A DNA stretch of 64,000 nt from Tardiphaga sp. Its GTDB lineage: Bacteria > Pseudomonadota > Alphaproteobacteria > Rhizobiales > Xanthobacteraceae. The translations under genes and the position numbers were made by a program. This document shows, piece by piece, positions 26,351 to 36,039 of this stretch. The number at the start of each line of letters is the position of its first letter. Position 1 is the first letter of the stretch. The DNA lies in assembly GCA_030147505.1 (NCBI GenBank), contig JASBVG010000123.1, positions 1 to 64,000 on the forward strand, written 5' to 3'. The notes under the pieces are model-generated. The model was not told the origin of the DNA, made no database searches, and worked only from the letters and a program-made list of their open reading frames with translations.

Positions 26351-28809
26351 GACGCGCGCTGTGGATCCTCGCCGTGCTGCTCAGCCACTGGCGCCGGCAT
26401 CCGCTGCAATTCGCCACGCTGATGATCGGCCTGATCGCCGCCACCGCGCTGTGGAGCGGCGTGCAGGCGCTGAACCAGCAGGCCCGCACCAGCTATGACC
26501 GCGCCGCAGCCGCGTTTGGCGGAACGCGCACGCCGATGCTGGTATCTCCGAGTGGGGGCGCGTTCCCGCAGCAATTGTTCGTCGACCTCCGCCGCGCAGG
26601 TTGGCCGGTGTCCCCGGTACTCGAAGCACGCGTGCCGATCGAAGGACGCTCGGTGCGCCTGCTCGGCATCGAGCCGGTAACCATGCCGCCGGAAGCCAGC
26701 GCCGCCGCCGAGATCGGCACATCCGGTGCGCAGGCCTTCATCGCACCGCCCGGCCAGACCTTGATTTCGCGCGAGACGTTGACCGAACTCGGTTTGCGCG
26801 AAGGTGCAACGCCGACGCTCGGCAATGGCCGCAGGCTGCCACCGCTGAAACTGCAGCCCGCTTTGGCACCGGGCGTCGTCGTGGTCGACATCGGTATCGC
26901 GCAAACGCTACTGGCAATGCCGGATCAGGTCACACGTCTCCTAATCGGTAAGGCTAAAGGCCCGCGCGCCGAGCTGGAGAGCGTCACAGGCCAACAGCTT
27001 CGCCTCGTCCAGCCCGAAAGCGAGACCGACCTCGAGCGTCTCACCGACAGTTTCCATCTCAACCTCACGGCCTTCGGCCTGCTGTCCTTCTTCGTCGGCC
27101 TGTTCATCGTCAATTCCGCCATCGGCCTCGGCTTCGAACAGCGCCTGCCGATGCTGCGCACGTTGCGCGCCTGTGGCGTCTCGGCGCGGCAGCTCAATGG
27201 CGTACTCATCCTCGAACTCGTCAGCATCGCGCTGGTCGCCGGCATCATCGGCCTCGTCTGCGGCTACGTCATCGCCGCGTCACTGTTGCCCGATGTCGCC
27301 GCCAGCCTGCGTGGACTCTATGGCGCGCAGATCCCCGGCCAGCTCACGCTGAAACCGGAATGGTGGCTGGCCGGCCTCGCCATCTCGGTGATCGGCGCGT
27401 TGCTGGCAGCGACGTCGAGCCTGCTCAAGGCGGTGCGCCTGCCATTGCTCGCCACCGCGCAGCCTTATGCCTGGCAGCAGGCCCAGCACCGCTGGCTGCG
27501 ATTGCAGGGCATCGGCGCGGCGCTCGTCTTCGCCGCGGCGGCGCTGGTGCTCTGGTTCGGCGATTCCCTGATCGCTGGTTTCACAGTTCTCGCTGCATTG
27601 CTACTCGGGGCAGCACTGGCCCTCCCCGTCCTGCTCGGCCTTATGCTGGCAGCCGGCGAACGCAGCACACGGCGACCGATCCTGACCTGGTTCTGGGCCG
27701 ACAGCCGGCTGCAGCTCTCCGGCCTGTCGCTGGGGCTGATGGCCTTGCTGCTCGCGCTGGCGGTGAATGTCGGCGTCGGCACCATGGTCGGGAGTTTCAG
27801 CCGCACCTTCACCGGCTGGCTCGACGGACGATTATCGTCCGAAATCTATCTCAATGCCGCCAGCGATACGCAGGCACGCGAAATCAAAGCATGGCTCGCG
27901 CAGCGGTCCGAGGTCCAAGCCGTGTTGCCCGGCAGCCGTGCCGAAGTTCAGCTCGATCATGCGCCGGTCGAGATCAACGGTCTTCCCGACCATTCGACGT
28001 TCAGGGACCACTGGCCATTACTTGAAGCGACCCGCGATGCATGGGATCGCCTCCGCGCCGGTGATGGCGCATTGATCAGCGAACAACTGTCACGACGAAT
28101 GAAGCTTGCCACGGGCCAGAGCATCGCCGTGCCAACGCCGAGCGGACCCTGGACCATGCAGGTCGTCGCCGTCTATGCCGATTACGGCAATCCGAAAGGA
28201 CAGCTTGCCGTCAATGTCGATGCGCTGCTTAAACATTTTCCCGGCAGTTCGCAGACCCGCATGGGCCTGCGCGTCGCCCCCGAGAGTGTATCAGCCTTGA
28301 TCGGCACCATCCGCGCACGCTTCGGCCTCGACGGCCGCAATCTCGCCGATCAGGCGAGCGTGAAGAAGGAATCGCTCGGCATTTTCAACCGCACCTTCGC
28401 CGTCACATCGGCGCTCAACGCTTTCACGCTCGGCGTTGCCGGCGTGGCGTTGCTCACCAGCCTGCTGACGCTGAGCAATGCGCGATTGCCGCAACTGGCA
28501 CCGCTCTGGGCCATCGGCCTGACGCGGCGGCAGCTCGCAGGGATCGAGCTGCTCAAGACCATGTGCATGGCATTGATCACTTCGCTGCTGGCGCTGCCAT
28601 TGGGATTGCTGGTCGCCTGGTGCCTGATCGCCATCGTCAATGTGAAGGCGTTTGGCTGGCGCCTGCCGTTCTACGTGTTCCCGCTGCAACTGGCCGAACT
28701 GCTCGGCGTCGCCATGCTGGCGGCGCTGCTGGCATCGCTGCTGCCGATCCTGCGGCTGCTGCGTATGCAGCCTGTCGAACTGGTGCAGGTGTTCGCCAAT
28801 GAGCGCTAG
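26347..28809 (+). CDS. FtsX-like ABC transporter permease
   Basis: An 820-residue double-FtsX permease. An N-terminal membrane helix (about 8-36) is followed by a large periplasmic domain (about 40-240). Then come a first FtsX membrane unit (about 245-400), a middle membrane block, a second periplasmic domain (about 500-690) and a final FtsX unit ending MQPVELVQVF. This resembles the fused AttF/AttG type of permease. The GTG at 26347 overlaps the ATPase stop (GTGA). Such proteins move lipids or lipoproteins, or act mechanically, rather than importing solutes; the substrate here is unknown. Confidence 0.92.
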   Translation: MRRALWILAVLLSHWRRHPLQFATLMIGLIAATALWSGVQALNQQARTSYDRAAAAFGGTRTPMLVSPSGGAFPQQLFVDLRRAGWPVSPVLEARVPIEGRSVRLLGIEPVTMPPEASAAAEIGTSGAQAFIAPPGQTLISRETLTELGLREGATPTLGNGRRLPPLKLQPALAPGVVVVDIGIAQTLLAMPDQVTRLLIGKAKGPRAELESVTGQQLRLVQPESETDLERLTDSFHLNLTAFGLLSFFVGLFIVNSAIGLGFEQRLPMLRTLRACGVSARQLNGVLILELVSIALVAGIIGLVCGYVIAASLLPDVAASLRGLYGAQIPGQLTLKPEWWLAGLAISVIGALLAATSSLLKAVRLPLLATAQPYAWQQAQHRWLRLQGIGAALVFAAAALVLWFGDSLIAGFTVLAALLLGAALALPVLLGLMLAAGERSTRRPILTWFWADSRLQLSGLSLGLMALLLALAVNVGVGTMVGSFSRTFTGWLDGRLSSEIYLNAASDTQAREIKAWLAQRSEVQAVLPGSRAEVQLDHAPVEINGLPDHSTFRDHWPLLEATRDAWDRLRAGDGALISEQLSRRMKLATGQSIAVPTPSGPWTMQVVAVYADYGNPKGQLAVNVDALLKHFPGSSQTRMGLRVAPESVSALIGTIRARFGLDGRNLADQASVKKESLGIFNRTFAVTSALNAFTLGVAGVALLTSLLTLSNARLPQLAPLWAIGLTRRQLAGIELLKTMCMALITSLLALPLGLLVAWCLIAIVNVKAFGWRLPFYVFPLQLAELLGVAMLAALLASLLPILRLLRMQPVELVQVFANER

Positions 28810-29881
28810 GCTGACACGACGGAGTTTTGCGGGTGGCCTCGCGCTGATGAGCCTCACGGCTCCGCGCGCCATGGCACAGGGCTTTGCCGGCCTTGGCCGC
28901 GATTCCGGGGATTTTGCGCCCGTAGTACCCGGTCGCACGCTGACCTTCCCGGCCGATCACGGCCCGCATCCCGGCTTCCGCATCGAATGGTGGTATCTCA
29001 CCGCCAATCTCGCCGATGCCTCGGGCAATGCCTATGGCGTACAATGGACGCTGTTCCGGCAAGCGATGGCGCCGGGCGCACAGGACAGCGGCTGGGCCAC
29101 GCCGCAGATCTGGATGGGCCATGCCGCAGTGACATCGGCGACGACGCATCATTCGGCGGAAACTTTCGCTCGTGGCGGTATAGGGCAGGCTGGCGTAACC
29201 GCCACGCCGTTCCGTGCATGGATCGATGCATGGGAAATGCGCGGGCTCGACGGCTTTTCGGACATGAACGTGGCGCCGCTTGATGTCGCGGCATCCGCGA
29301 AGAACTTCAGCTACCGGTTTCGCCTCGATGCCCCGCGGCCGCTCGTGCTGCAAGGCGATGCCGGTTACAGCCGCAAGTCCGAACGCGGCCAGGCGTCCTA
29401 CTACTACAGCCAGCCCTACTTCACGGCGTCAGGCGAACTGACCGTCGATGGCAAGGACATCCCCGTCACCGGTCGTGCCTGGATGGACCGCGAATTTTCG
29501 AGCCAGCCGCTGGCCTCGGACCAAACCGGCTGGGACTGGTTCTCGCTACACTTGCCGGGGGACGAGAAGCTGATGCTGTTCCGGCTTCGGCAGAAGGACG
29601 GCAGCCACTATTTTGCGGGCAACTGGATCTCGGCGGATGGCAAGTCGGAACAGTTGACGCCCGACGCAATCGCAATGACGCCGACGGCCGTAACGGATGT
29701 CGCAAGCCGCAAGATTCCGACGGCATGGCGCATCTCCATCGCGTCACGCGGGTTGCGGATCGAAACGACGCCGCTCAATGCGCAGAGCTGGATGGCGACG
29801 AGCTTTGCCTATTGGGAAGGGCCGGTGCTTTTCAGCGGCACCCATGGCGGCGCCGGCTATCTGGAAATGACAGGGTATTAG
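28799..29881 (+). CDS. Tat-exported lipocalin-like (AttH/CrtC-domain) protein
   Basis: A 360-residue protein with a twin-arginine signal (RLTRRSFAGGLAL...AMAQ) and two lipocalin-like halves of the AttH/CrtC family. Family motifs are HPGFRIEWWYLTANL, YGVQWTLFRQA, WMGHAAVT, GRAWMDREFSSQPL and GWDWFSLHL. The start codon lies inside the end of the permease gene (11-bp overlap), so it is tightly coupled to the ABC genes. A periplasmic lipid- or hydrophobe-binding partner of the transporter is the likely role; a hydrolase or hydratase activity has been proposed for relatives but no catalytic site is obvious. Confidence 0.9.
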   Translation: MSARLTRRSFAGGLALMSLTAPRAMAQGFAGLGRDSGDFAPVVPGRTLTFPADHGPHPGFRIEWWYLTANLADASGNAYGVQWTLFRQAMAPGAQDSGWATPQIWMGHAAVTSATTHHSAETFARGGIGQAGVTATPFRAWIDAWEMRGLDGFSDMNVAPLDVAASAKNFSYRFRLDAPRPLVLQGDAGYSRKSERGQASYYYSQPYFTASGELTVDGKDIPVTGRAWMDREFSSQPLASDQTGWDWFSLHLPGDEKLMLFRLRQKDGSHYFAGNWISADGKSEQLTPDAIAMTPTAVTDVASRKIPTAWRISIASRGLRIETTPLNAQSWMATSFAYWEGPVLFSGTHGGAGYLEMTGY

Positions 29882-29907
29882 CTCCGTCACTGTGAGAGCA
29901 CGCTTAA

Positions 29908-29936
29908 CCTCTCCCCGCGTCTCGTGCGGAGAGAGG
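29908..29936. repeat. CCTCTCCCCGC palindrome (dispersed rhizobial repeat)
   Basis: An 11-bp inverted repeat with one mismatch (CCTCTCCCCGC / GCGGAGAGAGG) around a 7-base loop, between convergent genes. The motif is a familiar dispersed palindrome in Bradyrhizobium-related genomes. It may also end transcription from both sides. Confidence 0.65.
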
Positions 29937-29954
29937 TACGGAGCAGAGCCCTCT

Positions 29955-31160
29955 TTACTTCGTCAGCGGGCAGCCGCTGTCCTTGGCTGTCGGATAGGCC
30001 TTGTCGCCAGGCACCACGGCGAGCTGCTTGTAGTAGTCCCACGGCTTCTTCGATTCCGAAGGCTTCTTCACCTCGAACAAATAAAGGTCCTTCACCATGC
30101 GGCCATTGGCCTGCACCTTGCCGCCCTGGGCAAAGGCGTCGTCCACCGGAAGCTCCTTTAACTTCTTGGCGACCGCTTCGGAATCCTTGGTGCCTGCAGC
30201 TTTTACCGCCTTCAGATAAGAGAGGGTCGACGAATAGGTACCGGCCTGGATCATGCTGGGCATGCGCTGGGTGCGTTTGAAATAGCGCTCGGCGAATGCG
30301 CGCGATTTGTCGTCGCGATCCCAGTAGAAGCTTTCAGTCAGCACCAGGCCCTGCGCCGCCTGCAGGCCGAGGCCGTGCACTTCCGCCAGCGTCATCAGCA
30401 GGCCAGCCAATTTCTGACCGCCGGAGACGATACCGAATTCAGCCGCCTGCTTCACGGCATTGGTGGTGTCGAGGCCGGCATTGGCAAGGCCGATGACCTT
30501 GGCCTTCGATGCCTGCGCCTGCAGCAGGAACGACGAGAAGTCCGACGAATTCAGCGGATGGCGGACAGCACCAAGCACCTTGCCACCCTTCGACTTCACG
30601 ATATCGCCGGTGTCCTTCTCCAGCGAATAGCCGAAGGCGTAGTCGGCGGTGAGGAAGAACCAGGTATCGCCGCCATTTTCGGTCAGCGCGCCGCCGGTGC
30701 CGACGCCGAGCGCGCGGGTGTCGAACGACCAGTGGAAACCATAGGCCACACAAGCATCGCCGGTGATGCGCGAGGTCGCGGCACCGACCACGATATCGAT
30801 CTTCTTGGCCTGCGCCGACAGCTCCTGCACCGCCAGTGCCACCGAGGAAGTGGTGAGTTCGGTGATCATGTCGACGTTTTCGACGTCATACCAGCGGCGG
30901 GCGATGGTGACTGCGAGATCGGGCTTGTTCTGGTGGTCGGCGGTGACCATCTCGATCTTGTGGCCAAGGACTTCGCCGCCAAAATCCTCGATCGCCATCC
31001 TGGCGGCTTCAATCGAGCCCTTGCCACCGTAGTCGGCATAAACGCCGGACTGATCGTTGAGGATGCCGATCTTGACGCCTTGCGCGGCGGCGGGCGTCAG
31101 CGTCGATGTGGCGAGGAAAAGACCGCAAAGTGCGGCAGCGGACGTCAGTCCAAGTTTCAT
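29955..31160 (-). CDS. ABC transporter substrate-binding protein (branched-chain amino acid / LivJ type)
   Basis: A 401-residue periplasmic binding protein with a cleavable signal (MKLGLTSAAALCGLFLATSTLTPAAAQ). The Peripla_BP_6 fold is seen in VKIGILNDQSGVYADYGGKG, DHQNKPDLA and the two-lobed pattern through SFYWDRDDKSRAFAERYFKR. Relatives bind branched-chain amino acids, amides or aromatic acids. No permease or ATPase genes are nearby, so it is an orphan and its ligand cannot be inferred from context. It is convergent with the AttH-like gene. Confidence 0.93.
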   Translation of the reverse strand: MKLGLTSAAALCGLFLATSTLTPAAAQGVKIGILNDQSGVYADYGGKGSIEAARMAIEDFGGEVLGHKIEMVTADHQNKPDLAVTIARRWYDVENVDMITELTTSSVALAVQELSAQAKKIDIVVGAATSRITGDACVAYGFHWSFDTRALGVGTGGALTENGGDTWFFLTADYAFGYSLEKDTGDIVKSKGGKVLGAVRHPLNSSDFSSFLLQAQASKAKVIGLANAGLDTTNAVKQAAEFGIVSGGQKLAGLLMTLAEVHGLGLQAAQGLVLTESFYWDRDDKSRAFAERYFKRTQRMPSMIQAGTYSSTLSYLKAVKAAGTKDSEAVAKKLKELPVDDAFAQGGKVQANGRMVKDLYLFEVKKPSESKKPWDYYKQLAVVPGDKAYPTAKDSGCPLTK

Positions 31161-31257
31161 AAGTGCCTCCCAGGATTTTTATGGGCGGCACAGTATGGGA
31201 GATGATTGCAACTGGCGAGTGTGACTTTCGGATGATGCGGTATGCATCACCAAAGTG

Positions 31258-32943
31258 TCATCGGGCGCTGTCGAACGTATAGGATGCCTGCAAGAACCCG
31301 CCGAAACGTTCGTTACGCACCGGCACCGACTTATAAGAGCCGGAGCCGGAGAAATTGGTATAGGCATCGGTGCCCGTAGCCCACATGGCCCAATAGCGGC
31401 CGCCGGCGCCGACGCTGAAAGACGGCGTGATCGTGTAAGACAAAATGGCTTCGAGCTGAGCACCTTGCCCCGTGCCGAATTCGGGCGACAGCAACGGCGT
31501 CACCCGCTGCATGTGATTGTCTACCCCGTAGAACCGCACGTAAGGCAGGTAGGCAGCATCCGCAGTGAGCTGCAATCGTTCGGTCAGCGCCATCACGCCA
31601 TTGATGCCGATGCGCAGCGAATGCCAGTCATTCTTCTCGCTAATCCCTGCCGTCGTGCTCGGAATAGGCGTCAGGCACGTGCTGAAAGGATTGCCGCCGG
31701 CAAGCTGTACACAGCCCATCGCGGTCTTGTCATCACGCAGATAATTGTAGCCGATGAACGCGCTGAACTTGGCGGCGCCATCGCGGACGATGTCATAACC
31801 GAGATCACCGGTGACATAGGTGATGCTGCCATGAACCGGATCTGACAGCGTGTTGGAATAGGGCACCCAGCCGTCATTGATCAGCCAGTCCTCGTCACGC
31901 ATCTTGCCGCGGGAGAGCGCACCGCCGCCGACGATACCCTTGATCACGACATTCGACGCGGTATCGATACGGCCGAAGACTTCGCCCGATGCCGTCTCGC
32001 TCGTATAGGTCAGACGCGACGATAACGGGTCCTGGATGAGCGGCGACCACATGGCGCCGAGATCTTTCTGGAAGCGGCCGAAAGAATACCAGATCCGTCC
32101 GCCAATCTCGATCTCGGTACCGGCGGGCAGTTGCGCCGCCATCGCCTTCACCGGCACGCCAAGCGGACTCGCCGGCACGGCATCCCAACGCGCGCCGGCA
32201 TCGGCGCCCAGTTTCAGATTGAGACCGAGCTTGATGCTCTGCATGGTCTGGCTGACCTGTGCGGGGCCTCCCAAGAGCGGGACGTAGTTGGGCAGCACCA
32301 ACTCGCGAGTGGCCGGCGCTGCGACGGCCATCTTGCCGAAATCCGCATAGTCGTAGTCGAGTTTGAACGACCAGGCCGGCGTGATTGCCTGCTCGAGACC
32401 GGCACCGACGATCCAGCCAAACCGATCATGACGCGTCGACAGGATTTGGTCATGCGTGCTGAAGCTGATGTGCTCCCGCAACCATGCACCGCCGCCTTTG
32501 ACATAGACGAGCGTGCGACCGCTCGGACCCACGGCATAGCCGATGCGACCGGTGACAATCGCCATCGCCTCCTGCCGCACGCGGCAATTGGCGGAGACAA
32601 TGAAACTCGAGGTCGCAAAACAAGTGCCGCTACCATCGGCGCCGAGCGCACTGAACTCGGCTTCCGCACCGACCACCCATGAACTGGCGGGCATCTGCCA
32701 GTTGTAGCCGAACTGCCCGCCGCCGCGGATCGCTGGCGTGCGCACGTCACTGCCATAGAGCACCGGCCCCTCGCCATCGTCGAAGTTCGACTGCCCCCAG
32801 CCGGCACCGATATGGGCACCGAGATAGAGGCCGGTCCAGTTCCAGACTTGTTGCGGAACCGGACGGCGCGGCAGGTCTGCGGCATGTGCTGCACCAACGG
32901 CAGCCAGCAGCGACACAACAGCGACGACCAGCAACTTCTTCAT
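31258..32943 (-). CDS. Outer-membrane double-barrel protein: Omp25-type N-terminus and omptin-like protease C-terminus
   Basis: A 561-residue protein with signal peptide (cleavage near AHAADLP, residue 22). Residues about 25-245 match the rhizobial Omp25/Omp31-type eight-strand barrel (WTGLYLGAHIGAGWG ... SIKLGLNLKLG). Residues about 268-561 look like a complete omptin. D350-E-D352-W matches the Asp83/Asp85 pair of OmpT, and D475-N-H477 matches the Asp210/His212 pair. The spacing is 125 residues against 127 in OmpT, and the domain of about 294 residues is near omptin length. The end (SYTFDSAR) lacks a terminal Phe. The omptin call is from motif and spacing, not a search. Confidence 0.78.
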   Translation of the reverse strand: MKKLLVVAVVSLLAAVGAAHAADLPRRPVPQQVWNWTGLYLGAHIGAGWGQSNFDDGEGPVLYGSDVRTPAIRGGGQFGYNWQMPASSWVVGAEAEFSALGADGSGTCFATSSFIVSANCRVRQEAMAIVTGRIGYAVGPSGRTLVYVKGGGAWLREHISFSTHDQILSTRHDRFGWIVGAGLEQAITPAWSFKLDYDYADFGKMAVAAPATRELVLPNYVPLLGGPAQVSQTMQSIKLGLNLKLGADAGARWDAVPASPLGVPVKAMAAQLPAGTEIEIGGRIWYSFGRFQKDLGAMWSPLIQDPLSSRLTYTSETASGEVFGRIDTASNVVIKGIVGGGALSRGKMRDEDWLINDGWVPYSNTLSDPVHGSITYVTGDLGYDIVRDGAAKFSAFIGYNYLRDDKTAMGCVQLAGGNPFSTCLTPIPSTTAGISEKNDWHSLRIGINGVMALTERLQLTADAAYLPYVRFYGVDNHMQRVTPLLSPEFGTGQGAQLEAILSYTITPSFSVGAGGRYWAMWATGTDAYTNFSGSGSYKSVPVRNERFGGFLQASYTFDSAR

Positions 32944-33072
32944 GACAATATATGACCCAGCCCGGTGATTCCCGACTGGACAATCGCGTACAACGATTAA
33001 AGGAGTCTGAGGATTTTACCGCTCGCTAACCATGATTGTCAGCGTTCGTTTCACCATGCCGCGGCGCGTCGC

Positions 33073-33294
33073 TCAGTTCTGCTTCTTCAGCGCCGCCTCG
33101 ATACAAGCGAGTTCGCGCTCGATCTCGGCGATCAGCGGCACCGGATCGTTATCTTCGACCAGATGCATCTTCTCATAGGTACCGTTGCGGATGCTCTCGA
33201 TCCAGGCGAGGCGGTCGGCTTGATATTGCTTCAGCCGCTCGAACTCCCCACGCTCGGCATATTTGCCGATCAGCTTTTCGAACACTGCGCTCAT
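33073..33294 (-). CDS. Small conserved hypothetical protein, 73 aa
   Basis: A 73-residue, highly charged, probably all-helical protein (MSAVFEKLIGKYAERGEFERL ... IERELACIEAALKKQN). No signal, membrane segment or known motif. GGAGGA lies just upstream of the ATG at 33294. Downstream is the end of the omptin-like gene, 129 bp away. No function is proposed. Confidence 0.65.
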   Translation of the reverse strand: MSAVFEKLIGKYAERGEFERLKQYQADRLAWIESIRNGTYEKMHLVEDNDPVPLIAEIERELACIEAALKKQN

Positions 33295-33307
33295 GGGAAA
33301 TCCTCCT

Positions 33308-33396
33308 GTAGCTCGGATAGAGCGCAGCGTAATCCGGGGATGTCGAAAAAACTGAGACGCCGGTTCCCGGGTGACGCTGCGCTCCGCCCGGGCTAC
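33308..33396. repeat. 89-bp palindromic repeat (GTAGC...GCTAC ends)
   Basis: The two ends are long imperfect inverted copies: each arm contains GAGCGCAGCGT and CCGGG, and the ends are GTAGC and GCTAC. This is a dispersed 'GCGCAGCG-CCGGG' type of intergenic repeat. It lies between htpG and the 73-aa gene. Confidence 0.75.
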
Positions 33397-33406
33397 GACA
33401 TCGCGA

Positions 33407-35278
33407 TTACAGCCCGCGCAACACCAGTCGGTTCAGCCGCGCGGCGAAAGCCGCCGGATCTTCCGGCAATTCGCCATCGAGGATCTGCGCCTGCTCCAGC
33501 AGCAGGAAGGCGATATCCGACGCCTCGCCGCCCGCTGCCTTGTCGGCGCCTGCGATCTTCGTCACCAAGGGGTGGCGCAGATTGATTTCGAGGATCGGCT
33601 TGGTGACACTACCGCGGTTCTGCATCGCCAGCATGCGTTCAAGCTCGCGGTCGGGGCCGCGGCCACCGGCGACGAGACACGAGGCCGAGGTCGTGAGGCG
33701 CGTCGACGCCTTCACATCGGAGACGCGCTCTCCCAGCGCCTCCTTGATCACGGCGATGGTCGAGGCCTCGTCGGCCGCGGCCGCCCTCGCTTCGTCCTTG
33801 GCGTCTTCGTCCACTCGCGGGATCAGGTCGAGATTGACCTCACCTTGACTGAGCGACTTCAGTGGCTTGCTTTCATACTCGAGCGGCGCTGAGGTCCAGA
33901 ACGCATCCACAGCATCAGACAGCAGCAGCACTTCGATGCCGCGCGACTTGGCGGCTTCGAGCTTCGGATTCGATTTGAGGCGCTCCAGGCTGTCGCCGGC
34001 GAGATAATAGATCTCGGTCTGGTTCTCCTTCAGATCGGCGACATACTGTTTCAGCGTCCGCTTCTCGCCAGCCGTGGTGGTGAAGCGCGACAGCGCCAGC
34101 AGCTTTTCGCGACGCTCGAAGTCCTCATAGATGCCCTCTTTCAGCACCGGACCGAACGCGTCCCAGATCTTGGTGAAGGTCTCGTTGTCCTTCTCGGCAA
34201 GGGTTTCGAATTCGCCGATCACGCGCGTCGCCACCGCCTTCTTGATCTGGGCAAGCTGCGGATTGTTCTGCAGCATCTCGCGCGACAGGTTCAGCGGCAG
34301 ATCCTCGGCATCGATGACGCCGCGGATGAAGCGCAGATAGGACGGGAGCATATCGGCATCGTCGGTGATGAAGACGCGGCGGACATAGAGTTTGACGCGG
34401 CCCTTGCGCTCGGGCTCGAACAGGTCGAACGGCTTGCTGGACGGCGCGAACAACAGCACGGCATAGGAGTAACGGCCTTCGGCGCGATAATGCAGCGTCA
34501 TCGCCGGCTCGTCATAGGCGTGGGCGATGGACTGGTACGCCTTGCTGTAGTCTTCCGGCGTCAGCTCCGACTTGGAGCGCTGCCACAGCGCGCTCGCCGA
34601 GTTGATCTGCTTCGGCTCGGCATCACCGTCCTTGAGCATGATCGGAAACTGGATGTTGTCCGAATAGGCGGTGACGATCCGCTCGATCTCCCAGCTTTCA
34701 AGGTATTTCTTAGCATCGTCCTTGAGTTGCAATTCGATCGAGGTGCCGGCGGGCACACTCATTCCGTCATTGAGCTGCGCGATCTCGAAGCCGGCGCCGC
34801 CGGTGGACGTCCAAGTGAAGGCATCATGCGTGCCGGCGCGACGGCTGGTCACAACAATCTTCTCCGCCACCATGAAAGCGGCATAGAAGCCGACACCGAA
34901 CTGACCGATCAGGCCGATACCGTCCTTGGCCTCGGTGAGGCGTGACAGGAACGACTTGGTACCGGACTTGGCGATGGTGCCGAGATTGTCGATCAGTTCC
35001 TGGCGATCCATGCCGATACCGGTATCGACGATGGTCAGCGTGTTCGCTGCTTTATCCGGAACGATGGTGATGCTCTGCGACTGACCTTCAGGGACCAGTT
35101 GCGGATTGGCGATCGCCTCATAGCGCAGCTTGTCGCAGGCATCGGATGCATTGGAGATCAGTTCGCGCAGAAAGATGTCGGTCTCGGAATAGACCGAGTG
35201 AACCATCAGATTCAGCAATTCGGCGACTTCGGCCTGAAACGGCTGGGAAACGGGTGCAGCGGTGTCGGTGGTCGTCAT
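33407..35278 (-). CDS. htpG: Chaperone HtpG (Hsp90)
   Basis: A 623-residue Hsp90. The N-terminal GHKL ATPase domain shows [19 protein letters not shown] (catalytic Glu and Asn), [28 protein letters not shown] and the SIELQLK lid region. The middle domain carries the conserved [11 protein letters not shown] Arg, and the C-terminal dimerisation domain is complete. The ATG at 35278 starts [10 protein letters not shown]; the longer frame has no support. It is monocistronic. No CIRCE or sigma-32-like element was evident upstream. Confidence 0.98.
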   Translation of the reverse strand: MTTTDTAAPVSQPFQAEVAELLNLMVHSVYSETDIFLRELISNASDACDKLRYEAIANPQLVPEGQSQSITIVPDKAANTLTIVDTGIGMDRQELIDNLGTIAKSGTKSFLSRLTEAKDGIGLIGQFGVGFYAAFMVAEKIVVTSRRAGTHDAFTWTSTGGAGFEIAQLNDGMSVPAGTSIELQLKDDAKKYLESWEIERIVTAYSDNIQFPIMLKDGDAEPKQINSASALWQRSKSELTPEDYSKAYQSIAHAYDEPAMTLHYRAEGRYSYAVLLFAPSSKPFDLFEPERKGRVKLYVRRVFITDDADMLPSYLRFIRGVIDAEDLPLNLSREMLQNNPQLAQIKKAVATRVIGEFETLAEKDNETFTKIWDAFGPVLKEGIYEDFERREKLLALSRFTTTAGEKRTLKQYVADLKENQTEIYYLAGDSLERLKSNPKLEAAKSRGIEVLLLSDAVDAFWTSAPLEYESKPLKSLSQGEVNLDLIPRVDEDAKDEARAAAADEASTIAVIKEALGERVSDVKASTRLTTSASCLVAGGRGPDRELERMLAMQNRGSVTKPILEINLRHPLVTKIAGADKAAGGEASDIAFLLLEQAQILDGELPEDPAAFAARLNRLVLRGL

Positions 35279-35389
35279 GAATGAACCTGATATACAAATA
35301 AGGGGAAGACGCCGCATATAACGGCGCGATCTTGCGGAGTCCATGGCAGTCGCCGCAACTCCGCTTCCCCCTAGTTAGTGATGTCAGGC

Positions 35390-35635
35390 TCAGGCTTCCA
35401 GAGCCGTCGCATAGGCGTTTTCCAGCATCGCCAGGCATTCGCGCGCACGGGCGCGGCCGACTTCATTGGCGATTTCGGAAATTTCGCGGAGATCGCGGAT
35501 CGCCAAATCGACGGCACTGAAAATATCGATCTCACACTCATCGGCCACATCGTTCACAGGGGCCGTACACTTCGGAAAAGGAATGACTACGCTCACTGGA
35601 CAACCGCTCTGCACAAAGGGACACGCACGAATCAC
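35390..35635 (-). CDS. Small hypothetical protein, up to 81 aa
   Basis: The C-terminal part (ECEIDIFSAVDLAIRDLREI ... ECLAMLENAYATALEA) looks like a real helical protein. The N-terminal part is less convincing. A GTG at 35557 would give a 55-residue protein and may be the true start. No known domain is seen. It lies upstream of htpG in the same direction, 111 bp away. Confidence 0.5.
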   Translation of the reverse strand: MIRACPFVQSGCPVSVVIPFPKCTAPVNDVADECEIDIFSAVDLAIRDLREISEIANEVGRARARECLAMLENAYATALEA

Positions 35636-35703
35636 AGACGTACATTTGGCCAGCGAATGGTTAAGCTAATGGATAACGACCATGCGCTCGTCGTTTCTCC
35701 GCT

Positions 35704-36030
35704 TCAACGCAACCAGCGTACCTGCGGAATCAAACAACTTTGCGCTTCGTCGGAGGCTTGCTCGGTCGGCTGAATTGCGGGCGCTTCGAGCGCAAGCGGC
35801 GGCGGCGCCGGCAGCGACAATTGACGCGGCGCGACGCTCTCTCGCCCGCGCCGATAGGCTTCTTCCTCCAGCTGGCGGCTGAAGTAACGAAACAGTTCGG
35901 TGGCGCGCTTGCGCTGGTCGTCCGTCGTCGCCGAGGCGATCAGAAAGATCAGCTCTTCGGACAGTTCGGATGTAGTGGCGCCCAAGGGATCGCTGGTAAG
36001 ATTGTCGAGATGGTCGTCGAGCACGGGCAT
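35704..36030 (-). CDS. Conserved hypothetical protein, 108 aa
   Basis: A 108-residue soluble protein with a helical N-terminal two thirds (SELSEELIFLIASATTDDQRKRATELFRYF) and a Pro/Ala-rich tail ending PQVRWLR. No signal peptide or catalytic motif. It ends 68 bp before the next small gene downstream on the same strand. Function unknown. Confidence 0.55.
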   Translation of the reverse strand: MPVLDDHLDNLTSDPLGATTSELSEELIFLIASATTDDQRKRATELFRYFSRQLEEEAYRRGRESVAPRQLSLPAPPPLALEAPAIQPTEQASDEAQSCLIPQVRWLR

Positions 36031-36039
36031 GGCGAGCCG

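Noticed and set aside
29881-29955. Hairpin as a tRNA or other stable RNA
   Set aside because: It has only one stem-loop, with no cloverleaf or conserved T-arm, so it was kept as a repeat.
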